From assembly GCA_047345645.1 (NCBI GenBank), contig JBLEFH010000001.1: 64,000 nt of DNA; one strand, given 5' to 3'. This DNA is from JBLEFH01 sp047345645 (GTDB lineage: Bacteria; Pseudomonadota; Alphaproteobacteria; Rhodobacterales; Rhodobacteraceae). The translations under genes were made by a program, and so were the position numbers. Under the pieces are notes generated by a model that saw only the letters and a program-made list of their open reading frames with translations, did no database searches and was not told the DNA's origin. This document shows, in pieces, positions 33,199 through 41,627 of this stretch (the stretch's first letter is position 1; each line of letters begins with the position of its first letter).

Positions 33199-34205
33199 TC
33201 GCTGCCCACGCCCGTCGCCGCGCGGAAGGCTTCGAGTGCGGCGGTGCCGTCGAACTCTTCACCCAAGCTCTCGGCCCACGCGGCTTCCTGCTCGGTCGCC
33301 AGCTCGCGAATGCGAACCTCAACCTCTTCGGGCGCCGGATACAGCTCGATGCCCGCCGCATTGATCTCTTCCTTGGCGGCATCATCGGCGTCATTCCACG
33401 CGCCGCCGACGAGTTCCGCAAAGGCCGCACCGGAAATGCCCTCAATCGCCGCTTGATCTTCCGCCGAAATCTCGTTCCACTTGTCCTCATTGGCGACGAG
33501 GAACCATGTGGTGTTGTAGATCCCGCCCGGCACGGTCATCGAATATTTGATGTCCTCGGTCAGGTTGAACGCGGTCAGCGCCTCATAGGTGAAGGCCACC
33601 CCGTCGATCACGCCGCGCGACAGTTTTTCATAGACTTCCGGGGAGGACATGAAGAGCGGGTCCATACCAAGCCCGGTAAACAAATCAGCCACATAGCCGC
33701 CCGGCACACGGATTTTCAGGCCCGAGAAATCATCGACGCTTTCGATCTTGCGCTGGTTGTTGTGGAAAAGGCCCGGCCCGTGCATGAAGAGGCCGAGCAG
33801 TTTGGTGCCCTCATGCTCTTCCGCAGCGCCAAGCTGGTTGGTGTAAATGTCCCAATAGGCTTGCGAATTGGCCACCGCGTCGTCGCCAAGGAAGCTGAAC
33901 TGGCCGAGCCGCGCATTGGCGAAACGGTCATCCTCGGTGAAGCTGTGCAGGCCGTACGTGATGTCCGCAACGCCGTCTTTCGCCATGTCGAAATGCGCGG
34001 GCGGCGAGCCAAGCGGCTTTTTCAGCACGCGCACGGTCACGCGGCCTTCGGTCACTTCCTCCACCTGATCGGCCCAGGGCTCAATGGCGTTCACCACGAT
34101 TGGATGGCGCGGCGGCAGCCAGCTCGACAGCACAAGCTCGGCCGAGAAGGCCGGCAGCGCGGTGGTCGCAAGAAGGCCGATCAGCGGCAAGTTAAGATGT
34201 TTCAT
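33195..34205 (-). CDS. dctP: TRAP transporter solute-binding protein (DctP)
   Basis: 336 residues with signal peptide MKHLNLPLIGLLATTALPAFSA. DctP fold: NAIEPWADQVEEVTEGRVTV, MHGPGLFHNNQRKIESVDDF, GLKIRVPGGYVADLFTGLGM with the carboxylate-binding Arg in KIRVPGG. It probably binds an organic acid. It begins 21 bases after maiA, which places it in the fahA-maiA transcription unit and suggests an aromatic or related acid ligand (inference). Confidence 0.9.
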   Translation of the reverse strand: MKHLNLPLIGLLATTALPAFSAELVLSSWLPPRHPIVVNAIEPWADQVEEVTEGRVTVRVLKKPLGSPPAHFDMAKDGVADITYGLHSFTEDDRFANARLGQFSFLGDDAVANSQAYWDIYTNQLGAAEEHEGTKLLGLFMHGPGLFHNNQRKIESVDDFSGLKIRVPGGYVADLFTGLGMDPLFMSSPEVYEKLSRGVIDGVAFTYEALTAFNLTEDIKYSMTVPGGIYNTTWFLVANEDKWNEISAEDQAAIEGISGAAFAELVGGAWNDADDAAKEEINAAGIELYPAPEEVEVRIRELATEQEAAWAESLGEEFDGTAALEAFRAATGVGSE

Positions 34206-34226
34206 GTAGTCCTCCCAATAGTGGCA

Positions 34227-34862
34227 CTATGCCGGTTTGAAATCGTCAGGATGCGCACTCGCAATAGCGGCATTTTGTGAACAAGCTGCTTCGATGGCGC
34301 GGATGCGTGGAAATTTTTCAACCTCCACCCCCCAGCGATGCGCGTTATAAAGCTGCGGTATCAGGCAGCATTCCGCGAGTCCGGGCGTGTCCTCATAGCA
34401 AAACTGCCCGGCTCTGGGGTGATTGAGAAGCGCCTCAACAGCTGCGAGGCCGCGCTCAATATTCTCGGTATTCCAATGGTTTTTGACGTCCTCGCCGCCG
34501 ATGGCTTTGATCTTTTTCAGGACGGCGAGATTGTTGAGCGGGTGGATCTCCATCGCAATTGCATGGGCAATCGCGCGGACCACGGCCCGACCCGAGGACG
34601 ACGACGGCAAAAGCGGCGCGGCGCGGCGGGTCTCGTCGAGATATTCGAGAATCGCCAGCGATTGAGTGAGCGTTAGCCCGTCAATTTCCAGCGCCGGAAC
34701 AAGCCCTTGCGGGTTGCGCGCAAGATGCGCGTCACCGCGCTGTGCGCCCGCAAGCAGGTCCACCGACACCCGTTTGTAAGCTATCCCTTTGAGCGCGAGG
34801 CCGATCCGCACCCGATAGCTCGCCGAACTGCGCCAGTAATCGTAAAGGATCACGCTCATCAT
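34227..34862 (-). CDS. maiA: Maleylacetoacetate isomerase
   Basis: 211 residues, a zeta-class GST fold. The active-site SSASYRVRIGLALKGI motif is at the N-terminus; NPQGLVPAL and LTQSLAILEYLDE are GST signatures. It isomerises 4-maleylacetoacetate to fumarylacetoacetate. It overlaps the DUF2783 gene (ATGA); ATG 34859 is an equivalent start. Confidence 0.94.
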   Translation of the reverse strand: MMSVILYDYWRSSASYRVRIGLALKGIAYKRVSVDLLAGAQRGDAHLARNPQGLVPALEIDGLTLTQSLAILEYLDETRRAAPLLPSSSSGRAVVRAIAHAIAMEIHPLNNLAVLKKIKAIGGEDVKNHWNTENIERGLAAVEALLNHPRAGQFCYEDTPGLAECCLIPQLYNAHRWGVEVEKFPRIRAIEAACSQNAAIASAHPDDFKPA

Positions 34863-35050
34863 TTGCTCTCCTTCGCCGCCTCAAGCGCTTCAAGAAGCGT
34901 CTCGAACTTGCCGATATGATTGGCAAGAACAAGGATCAGCCGCGCGTTGAACGCATCACTCTCTTCTTTGCTGAGACCCTCATGGGCGCTCAATAGCGCT
35001 TCGTAAAAATCATCAGGCCGGGTGAGTTTGGGATCGGTTTTCAAGCTCAT
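34859..35050 (-). CDS. DUF2783 small protein
   Basis: 63 residues, MSLKTDPKLTRPDDFYEAL through HIGKFETLLEALEAAKESK: acidic and helical, without signal. It fits the DUF2783 family found beside FAD monooxygenases in aromatic-degradation clusters. It overlaps both neighbours by four bases, so stoichiometric co-translation with the FAD enzyme is likely. Role unknown, possibly an accessory subunit. Confidence 0.8.
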   Translation of the reverse strand: MSLKTDPKLTRPDDFYEALLSAHEGLSKEESDAFNARLILVLANHIGKFETLLEALEAAKESK

Positions 35051-36663
35051 GACACCCTCCCGGTGGCGCGGCGGAGCGCGCTGCGCATAGCGGTCTCTTC
35101 GAACTCTGGCCAACGCGCGGCGATGTGCTGGTCGGGACGGAGCAGATAGACGGCCTGCGGCGCATCGCCGAGAAAACGTGCGGCCAAGGCGCCGCTCGGG
35201 TCCTGATCGCTTGTGATCACAAAGGGTCGCAGTGCGATGTCGTCGTCCGTCAGATCCGTCGGCACGTCCGTGTTGATCGCCAGCAGCGTGAAATCGCCGG
35301 TGTTCATGTGATTCAGCAAAAAACCCTCATCGAGCGGCGCATCGGGGCAGGGCGCACCGGGACGCGAGGTCGCCGGACCCTCGGCGAGCGCATCATCGCT
35401 GTTCAGCGGCGAGCCGTCATGGATGCACGGCACCGAGAGCCGCCCGGAATTCACCAGCGGGCGCGCAAAGGCGTGGGTTTTTGACAGGCTCAATACCGCA
35501 TCGCGGAGAATCCGGCTCATATCGCTTCTGGGCGTGATGAAATCGGTCGCGCGGGTCGAGTTGAGAATATTTTCATCCGCGCCCTGCACGCGTTCCGCCT
35601 CATAACTGTCGAGCAGGGCTTCCGGCGCGTGCCCCTTGACCACCAGTGCCAGTTTCCACGCAAGATTGTCGCTGTCCTGAAGCCCCGAATTCGCACCGCG
35701 CGCGCCGAACGGGCTGACCTGATGGGCCGCATCGCCCGCGAAAATCACGCGATCATGGCGGAATTTCTCCATCCGGCGGCATTGGAAGGTGTAGATTGAG
35801 ACCCATTCGAGGGTAAACGCAACCTTCTCCCCCAGCATCTCCTTGATCCGCCGGGTGACATTTTCCGGTTTCTTTTCCGCCGCTTTGTCGATGTCCCAGC
35901 CGAGTTGCAGATCGATCCGCCAGACGCCGTCGGGCTGTTTGTGGAGCAGCGCGGACTGGCCGGGATTGAAGGGCGGGTCAAACCAGAACCAGCGCTCCGT
36001 CGGGAAATCCGCGTCCATCGTGACATCGGCGATCAGGAAATTGTCCTCGAACACACGCCCGACGAAATCGAGCCCCATCAGCTTGCGCGTCGGTGAGCCG
36101 GCCCCGTCACAGGCGACGACCCAATCGGCTTCGGTCTCATAGCCGCCCTCGGGCGTTTCGATCTTGAGGAGCACATGGCCGTCCCGCTGCTCCAGATCCG
36201 TGACCCGGCTCATCCCGCGTAAACTCACCGGTGCGCCCTCGGCCTGCAACGCGTGGAGCCGCGCGACGAGATGTTGCTCCAGATAATATTGCTGAAGGTT
36301 AACGAAGGCGGGGCGCAGATGGCCCTCTTCGGGCAGGAGATTGAAGTCGTAAACCTCATCATCCTTGAAAAACACGCGCCCGACATTCCAGCGCACGCCC
36401 TTTTCTACCATCGGCTCACCGCAGCCTAGACGGTCGAGAATTTCCAGCGGACGCTTGGCGAAACAGATGGCGCGGCTGCCCGAACTCACCTTGTCGTTGT
36501 CGTCGAACACCACAGTCTCGACGCCGTGCTGCGCAAGATCAATCGCCGCCGCAAGCCCCACGGGACCCGCGCCGATGATGGCAACGCTGTGGCGCTGCGC
36601 ATGGCCATCCTGCTCCGCGACTCGCGCGTAGGGATAGAGCGGCGTTTCAAAAATCTTGCCCAT
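35047..36663 (-). CDS. FAD-dependent aromatic monooxygenase (MhpA-like)
   Basis: 538 residues. FAD-binding GxGxxG in AIIGAGPVGLAAAIDLA, the DG motif VACDGAGSPTRKL, the GD motif VIFAGDAAHQVSPFGARGAN, and a C-terminal thioredoxin-like tail as in class A hydroxylases of the MhpA/PheA type. The position among homogentisate genes suggests ring hydroxylation of a hydroxyphenyl acid toward homogentisate, but the substrate is inference. ATG 36663 was chosen from the family N-terminus. It contains one TGTGATCACA palindrome. Confidence 0.87.
   Translation of the reverse strand: MGKIFETPLYPYARVAEQDGHAQRHSVAIIGAGPVGLAAAIDLAQHGVETVVFDDNDKVSSGSRAICFAKRPLEILDRLGCGEPMVEKGVRWNVGRVFFKDDEVYDFNLLPEEGHLRPAFVNLQQYYLEQHLVARLHALQAEGAPVSLRGMSRVTDLEQRDGHVLLKIETPEGGYETEADWVVACDGAGSPTRKLMGLDFVGRVFEDNFLIADVTMDADFPTERWFWFDPPFNPGQSALLHKQPDGVWRIDLQLGWDIDKAAEKKPENVTRRIKEMLGEKVAFTLEWVSIYTFQCRRMEKFRHDRVIFAGDAAHQVSPFGARGANSGLQDSDNLAWKLALVVKGHAPEALLDSYEAERVQGADENILNSTRATDFITPRSDMSRILRDAVLSLSKTHAFARPLVNSGRLSVPCIHDGSPLNSDDALAEGPATSRPGAPCPDAPLDEGFLLNHMNTGDFTLLAINTDVPTDLTDDDIALRPFVITSDQDPSGALAARFLGDAPQAVYLLRPDQHIAARWPEFEETAMRSALRRATGRVS
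35212..35221. repeat. TGTGATCACA palindrome copy 7
   Basis: In the FAD monooxygenase; read F-V-I-T-S. The palindrome extends to 12 bases (TTGTGATCACAA). Confidence 0.85.
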
Positions 36664-36723
36664 CGGTCCTCCCAAACCGATTACCGGGGACCCGCGCGAC
36701 CTCCTCGCCGCGCGGGCCATGTT

Positions 36724-37677
36724 TTAGCTGCCCTGAAGCTGGTCCCACATCTCGCGGTCGCGCTCGGCGGTCCAGATGCGGGGCGTATCGATCCCTTGCG
36801 CCTCGTCATAGGCGCGGGCGACGTTGAAGGGCAGGCAGTGCTCGTAAATCGCGTAATCGCCAAATTTCGGATCGCAGGCAGCCCGCACCGCGTCCCAGGC
36901 ATCCTTGAGCGAGCCGCCGCGTTGTGCGACCCGCCGCGCCGGATCAAAGGTCGAGCGGATGAAATCCGCCGTATTGTCCAGCGCCTTGTTGACCATCTCT
37001 TGGCCGACCAGCGCATCGCCGCGGCCCGGTGCAATTGCATCGAGATCAAAGGCGCGGATGGCCTCAATCGTCTGTGGCCAATCCCGGAAATGCCCGTCAC
37101 CACAATAACATGCGCTGTGATATTCGACGATATCACCGGTAAACATAACGTTCTCATCGGGCACATGAATCACGATGTCGCCCGCCGTATGCGCCCGGCC
37201 CAGATGCATCAGATCGACGCGGCGGCTGCCAAGGTAAACGGTCATGCGGTCGCTGAACGTCTCGGTCGGCCAGGTCAGGCCCGGAATTTCTTCATGCCCC
37301 TGAAAGAGGCGGGGAAAGCGGCCAAATTCGCTGTCCCAATCTTCTTGCCCACGCTCGACGACCATCGAGCGGGCCTTCTCGCCCATAATTACCGTCGGCG
37401 CGCCGTAAGCCGACGCCCCAAGCACCCGCACGGCGTGATAATGCGTCATGACCAGATGGCTGATCGGCTTGTCCGTCACTTCGCGAACCTTCTCGATCAC
37501 CTTGCGGGCAAGGCGCGGCGTGGCCTGCGCCTCGACGATCATCACGCTGTCATCGCCGATGATCACGCCTGTATTCGGATCGCCCTCGGCAGTGAAGGCC
37601 CAGAGATCGCGGCCGATTTCGGTAAAGGACACCTGCTTTTCCGCCATATCACCGGCGGAGGCGAATTGCTTGCTCAT
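36724..37677 (-). CDS. MBL-fold metallohydrolase with degenerate metal site
   Basis: 317 residues. The usual HxHxDH is replaced by H79-Y-H81-A-V83-R84; His163 (GRAHTAGD) and Asp182 (FTGDIVE) are kept, while the final metal His is Arg219 (APGRGD). This leaves the three-His zinc-1 site but removes most zinc-2 ligands. It lies between fahA and the FAD monooxygenase with gaps of 3 and 60 bases. Function unknown; possibly a hydrolase for a pathway ester, thioester or lactone. Confidence 0.82.
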   Translation of the reverse strand: MSKQFASAGDMAEKQVSFTEIGRDLWAFTAEGDPNTGVIIGDDSVMIVEAQATPRLARKVIEKVREVTDKPISHLVMTHYHAVRVLGASAYGAPTVIMGEKARSMVVERGQEDWDSEFGRFPRLFQGHEEIPGLTWPTETFSDRMTVYLGSRRVDLMHLGRAHTAGDIVIHVPDENVMFTGDIVEYHSACYCGDGHFRDWPQTIEAIRAFDLDAIAPGRGDALVGQEMVNKALDNTADFIRSTFDPARRVAQRGGSLKDAWDAVRAACDPKFGDYAIYEHCLPFNVARAYDEAQGIDTPRIWTAERDREMWDQLQGS

Positions 37678-37680
37678 GAG

Positions 37681-38877
37681 TTACTCCTTCGCGGGCAGGA
37701 CAGTGCCGACACAGGGGCCGAAACCGATGCGGTAGCCATCGCCCTGAGCATAGCCGTGCAGAGCCACTTCGTCGCCATCTTCGATAAAGATGCGTGTGTC
37801 GCCGTTTTTCAGCGTCGCTGGTTTCTTCCCGGCTTCCGTCATTTCCAAGAGCGCGCCGGTCTGATCTTTGCTCGGGCCGGAGATCGTGCCGGTTCCCAGA
37901 AGATCACCCACCCGCATCGGACAGCCTGACGAGCTGTGATGCGCGAGTTGCTGCGCCGAGGAGTAATACATCACGTTGTAATTGGTTTTGCTGAGCATTT
38001 CGCCATTGAGCGACCAGCCGAGCGTGATGTCGTAAAGCCCCGGTTTCTGCTCATGCAGATAGGGCAGCAGGTCGTTCACACGCTCCGCGCCCTCGCTGCG
38101 GAAAGGCTCCAGCGCCGCCGTCGTGACGATCCATGGCGAGATCGTAGTCGCCGTCGCTTTCGACTGGAAAGGGCCGAGCGGCTGATATTCCCACGCCTGA
38201 ATGTCCCGCGCCGACCAGTCGTTGAGCAGCACATAGCCGAAGATCATGTTTTCGGCGTCCTCGACACTGAGACGCTCGCCCATGGTCGACGGCTGGCCGA
38301 CAATCGCGCCCATTTCGAGTTCCAGATCAAGGCGTTCGCAAGCGGCCCATCTCGGCCCGTCTTCGCCCTTGAGCTGCCCCATCGGGCGGATCACATCGGT
38401 GCCTGAGACCACCACGGAGGAGGCGCGGCCATTATAACCAATCGGCATATGCGTCCACTGTGCGGGCAGGGCGTTTTCGGGGCCGCGGAAAAGCACGCCG
38501 ACATTGAAGGCATGATTCTTCGAGGCATAAAAATCGGTGTATTCGGTGACGTGGATCGGCAAATGCAGCGTGGCATCCGCCATGGCGACGGTCGGCGTCT
38601 CTTCGTTGCCGCCCTCTTTCAGCAGATCCTGAAGCGCGGCGCGGGTCTCCGCCCATTTTTTTGGACCAAGCGCCATGAACCCATTCAGCGCCGGTTGAGA
38701 AAAGGTGCCATCCGCGTCGATCAGGCTCTGTGCTTCGCAGGCGGCGAGGTCCACGATCCGGTCCCCGATGGCGACCCCGCAGCGCGGCGCGTCCCCGACC
38801 GAAAACACACCATAAGGCAGGTTCTCAATCGGAAAATTGCTCTCCGCCGCATTGGCGCTCTCAATCCAGCTCTTCAT
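37681..38877 (-). CDS. fahA: Fumarylacetoacetase
   Basis: 398 residues, normal for FAH. The N-terminal SH3-like domain has NLPYGVFSVG; the catalytic domain has DFYASKNHAFNVG (catalytic His), GYNGRASSVVVSGT, ELEMGAIVG and NDWSARDIQAWEYQPLGPF (metal ligands). It splits fumarylacetoacetate into fumarate and acetoacetate. First gene of the operon; a MarR-like site lies just upstream of its GGAGG. Confidence 0.96.
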   Translation of the reverse strand: MKSWIESANAAESNFPIENLPYGVFSVGDAPRCGVAIGDRIVDLAACEAQSLIDADGTFSQPALNGFMALGPKKWAETRAALQDLLKEGGNEETPTVAMADATLHLPIHVTEYTDFYASKNHAFNVGVLFRGPENALPAQWTHMPIGYNGRASSVVVSGTDVIRPMGQLKGEDGPRWAACERLDLELEMGAIVGQPSTMGERLSVEDAENMIFGYVLLNDWSARDIQAWEYQPLGPFQSKATATTISPWIVTTAALEPFRSEGAERVNDLLPYLHEQKPGLYDITLGWSLNGEMLSKTNYNVMYYSSAQQLAHHSSSGCPMRVGDLLGTGTISGPSKDQTGALLEMTEAGKKPATLKNGDTRIFIEDGDEVALHGYAQGDGYRIGFGPCVGTVLPAKE

Positions 38878-38892
38878 CCGATCCTCCAAATT

Positions 38893-38908
38893 AGTTGCAA
38901 ACAAAACT
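38893..38908. promoter_or_regulatory. Candidate MarR operator upstream of fahA
   Basis: AGTTGCAAACAAAACT, matching the hmgA/marR site at 13 of 16 positions with a degenerate right arm. It ends 15 bases before the fahA start, where a bound repressor would block the promoter or initiation. Confidence 0.55.
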
Positions 38909-39114
38909 ATCAGGCCAGGCGCATCCGCTCAAGACTCTATTTTCGTGAGGATGAAGGAATTCCTACCGTGTTGTTTCCTTTTGATTTTATTTTGAAAATT
39001 AAAGAAATATGTGCGTACAGCGCAGTTAATTTTTCTTTCGGCCCTCAGCCGGGGGCGTGCGCAGTAGGAAGTCTGCTTATGATTCTCTTGAGGTGACCGG
39101 CGCCGCTAAAACGC
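38909..39114. other. AT-rich intergenic stretch, no gene seen
   Basis: About 200 bases between fahA and the clpA terminator. Roughly 38960-39035 is much richer in A and T than the surroundings. It holds only a 14-codon frame (from 38951) with a possible GTGAGGA site and no recognisable content. It could carry the fahA promoter and remnants of lost sequence. Confidence 0.5.
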
Positions 39115-39139
39115 AAAAAGCGCCCCGGAGGGCGCTTTT
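39115..39139 (-). terminator. Intrinsic terminator for clpA
   Basis: AAAAAGCGCCC, CGGA, GGGCGCTTTT. On the minus strand it follows the clpA stop by about 20 bases. Confidence 0.8.
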
Positions 39140-39160
39140 CAGAATTGTCTTTGACAGCGT

Positions 39161-41482
39161 TTAGTCGGCCGTCAGAAGGTTGGGTTTCCCGCCTTCGATT
39201 TGCGGCTTATGTGGCTCGACCTTGAGGTCGAGCTTGCTGTCCTTGACCGAGACCTTCACCAAACCGCCATCGGTGAGCTTGCCAAACAGCAACTCCTCCG
39301 CAAGCGGGCGCTTGATATGCTCCTGAATAACGCGGCCAAGCGGGCGCGCGCCCATTTTCGGATCATAGCCCTTATTGGCTAGCCATTCCGCTGCCGGACG
39401 CGTCAGTTCAATCGCCACATTGCGGTCCATCAACTGGGCCTCGAGCTGCGTGACGAATTTCTCGACCACTTGCAGGATGATCTCCTTCGGCAGGGCGCTG
39501 AAGCTGACCACCGCATCGAGACGGTTGCGGAATTCGGGGCTGAAGGTCCGCTCGATCGCCGCCGTATCCTCGCCCTCGCGGGTCTCACGCCCGAAGCCAA
39601 TCGCGGTTTTCGCCTGTTCGGCGGCCCCCGCATTGGAGGTCATGATGAGGATCACATTGCGGAAATCCACGGTCCGGCCGTTATGGTCGGTCAGCTTGCC
39701 GTTATCCATCACCTGCAACAGGATGTTGTAGACATCAGGGTGTGCTTTCTCGATCTCGTCGAGCAGCAGCACACAATGCGGGTGCTGATCAACCTGATCC
39801 GTGAGCAAGCCGCCCTGATCGAAGCCGACATAGCCCGGAGGTGCACCGATCAGACGGCTGACCGCGTGTTTCTCCATATATTCCGACATGTCGAAGCGGA
39901 GCATCTCGATCCCAAGCGTGTCGGCAAGCTGCTTGGCCACCTCGGTTTTCCCGACGCCCGTGGGCCCGGCAAAGAGATAGCAACCAATCGGCTTCTCTGG
40001 CTCGCGCAGACCGGCCCGCGCCAGTTTGATGGCGGAGGAGAGCTGCGATATCGCATAGTCCTGACCAAAAACGACGCGCTTGAGGCTCGATTCGAGATCA
40101 CGCATCAGTTCCGCATCGTCGCGGCTGACATTTTTCGGCGGGATGCGCGCGATTTTCGCAACGACGGCCTCAATGGCCTCCGCATCAATCTCGGCATCCT
40201 TCTCCGCGCCCTTGATCCGCATCGCGGCCCCGGCCTCGTCGATCACGTCGATGGCCTTGTCCGGCAATTTGCGGTCATGGATATAGCGCGCCGACAGCTC
40301 CACAGCCTCTTTCACCGCATCTTCGGTGTATTTCACCTCATGATGCTTCTCGAAATAGGGCTTGAGACCTTTCACGATATCAATGGCTTCGGTGATGGTC
40401 GGCTCGGCCACGTCGATTTTCTGGAACCGGCGGGACAGGGCGCGGTCCTTCTCGAAATGCTGGCGGAACTCCTTATAGGTGGTGGAGCCCATGCAGCGCA
40501 GTTGGCCGCCCTGAAGCGCGGGCTTCAGGAGATTCGACGCATCCATTGCGCCGCCGGAGGTCGCACCAGCCCCGATCACGGTGTGGATCTCGTCAATGAA
40601 AAGAACGGCTTTGTCCTTTTCCTCAAGCGCTTTCATCACCGCTTTCAGACGCTCCTCGAAGTCACCGCGATAGCGGGTGCCGGCGAGCAGCGAGCCCATG
40701 TCGAGCGAATAGATCACCGTCTCTTCCAGAAGGCTCGGCACCTCATGCGCGACGATCCGCGCGGCGAGACCCTCGGCGATGGCGGTTTTGCCCACGCCAG
40801 GATCGCCCACCAGAAGCGGGTTGTTTTTGCGGCGGCGGCACAGGATCTGCACGCAGCGCTCAATCTCGTTGTGGCGGCCGATCAGTGTGTCGATCTTCCC
40901 GGCGCGCGCCTTTTCGTTGAGATTCACGCAGAATTTCGACAGCGGATTCTCCGACTCGCCCTCTTCGGTTTCCGGGCCGGGCTGCGGGCCTTGCTGCGCC
41001 TCTTCCGAGCCGCGCACCTGACGCGATTCCGAAAAGGCCGGATTCGTCGCCACACCATGCGAGATGAAATTCACCGCGTCATAGCGGGTCATATTGTGCT
41101 CTTGCAGGAAATAGGCCGCGTGGCTCTCGCGCTCCGCAAAGATCGCGACCAGCACATTCGCGCCGGTGACTTCCTGACGGCCCGAGCTTTGCACATGGAT
41201 CGCCGCACGCTGGATCACCCGCTGAAAGGCGGTCGTCGGCGCGGCTTCCGAGCCCTCAAGATCGGACACAAGAGAATCAAGTTCGTTGTCGATATACTCC
41301 GACAGGGTCTGGCGGAGGTGGCCAATATCCACATTGCAGGCCCGCATCACCTTGACCGCGTCACTCTCTTCGGTCAGCGCCAGAAGCAGATGCTCCAGCG
41401 TCGCGAGTTCGTGGTGACGCTCATTGGCGAGCTCCAGCGATTGGTGGATGGCCCGTTCAAGTGTTGTCGTAAATGTCGGCAT
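39161..41482 (-). CDS. clpA: ATP-dependent Clp protease ATPase subunit ClpA
   Basis: 773 residues. The N-domain (TLERAIHQSLELANERHHEL) is followed by two AAA+ modules with Walker A GDPGVGKTAIAEG and GPTGVGKTEVAKQ and Walker B VLFIDEIHT and VLLLDEIEKAHPDV. The ClpP-binding loop is IGF in KTAIGFGRE. It unfolds substrates for ClpP; the adaptor gene clpS, often upstream, is not adjacent. ATG 41482 has GAGGAGG upstream. Confidence 0.96.
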   Translation of the reverse strand: MPTFTTTLERAIHQSLELANERHHELATLEHLLLALTEESDAVKVMRACNVDIGHLRQTLSEYIDNELDSLVSDLEGSEAAPTTAFQRVIQRAAIHVQSSGRQEVTGANVLVAIFAERESHAAYFLQEHNMTRYDAVNFISHGVATNPAFSESRQVRGSEEAQQGPQPGPETEEGESENPLSKFCVNLNEKARAGKIDTLIGRHNEIERCVQILCRRRKNNPLLVGDPGVGKTAIAEGLAARIVAHEVPSLLEETVIYSLDMGSLLAGTRYRGDFEERLKAVMKALEEKDKAVLFIDEIHTVIGAGATSGGAMDASNLLKPALQGGQLRCMGSTTYKEFRQHFEKDRALSRRFQKIDVAEPTITEAIDIVKGLKPYFEKHHEVKYTEDAVKEAVELSARYIHDRKLPDKAIDVIDEAGAAMRIKGAEKDAEIDAEAIEAVVAKIARIPPKNVSRDDAELMRDLESSLKRVVFGQDYAISQLSSAIKLARAGLREPEKPIGCYLFAGPTGVGKTEVAKQLADTLGIEMLRFDMSEYMEKHAVSRLIGAPPGYVGFDQGGLLTDQVDQHPHCVLLLDEIEKAHPDVYNILLQVMDNGKLTDHNGRTVDFRNVILIMTSNAGAAEQAKTAIGFGRETREGEDTAAIERTFSPEFRNRLDAVVSFSALPKEIILQVVEKFVTQLEAQLMDRNVAIELTRPAAEWLANKGYDPKMGARPLGRVIQEHIKRPLAEELLFGKLTDGGLVKVSVKDSKLDLKVEPHKPQIEGGKPNLLTAD

Positions 41483-41627
41483 GGTTGCCTCCTCTTGTTG
41501 GGCCTCGATGTGGTCTGGCGGCTGCTCTCCTGCCTCGGGGCCGGGCCATGTCATCTATTGTGACAGGCTTTCCCTTAAATTTCGGTGTCGCACCTCACAG
41601 ATGCAAGCCCGTAGCTATAATTTAACA

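Noticed and set aside
38951..38995. 14-codon ORF in the AT-rich gap upstream of fahA
   Set aside because: Only a weak Shine-Dalgarno and no structure around it; could arise by chance.
39470..41563. Long open frame antisense to clpA
   Set aside because: Shadow of clpA; no recognisable domain.
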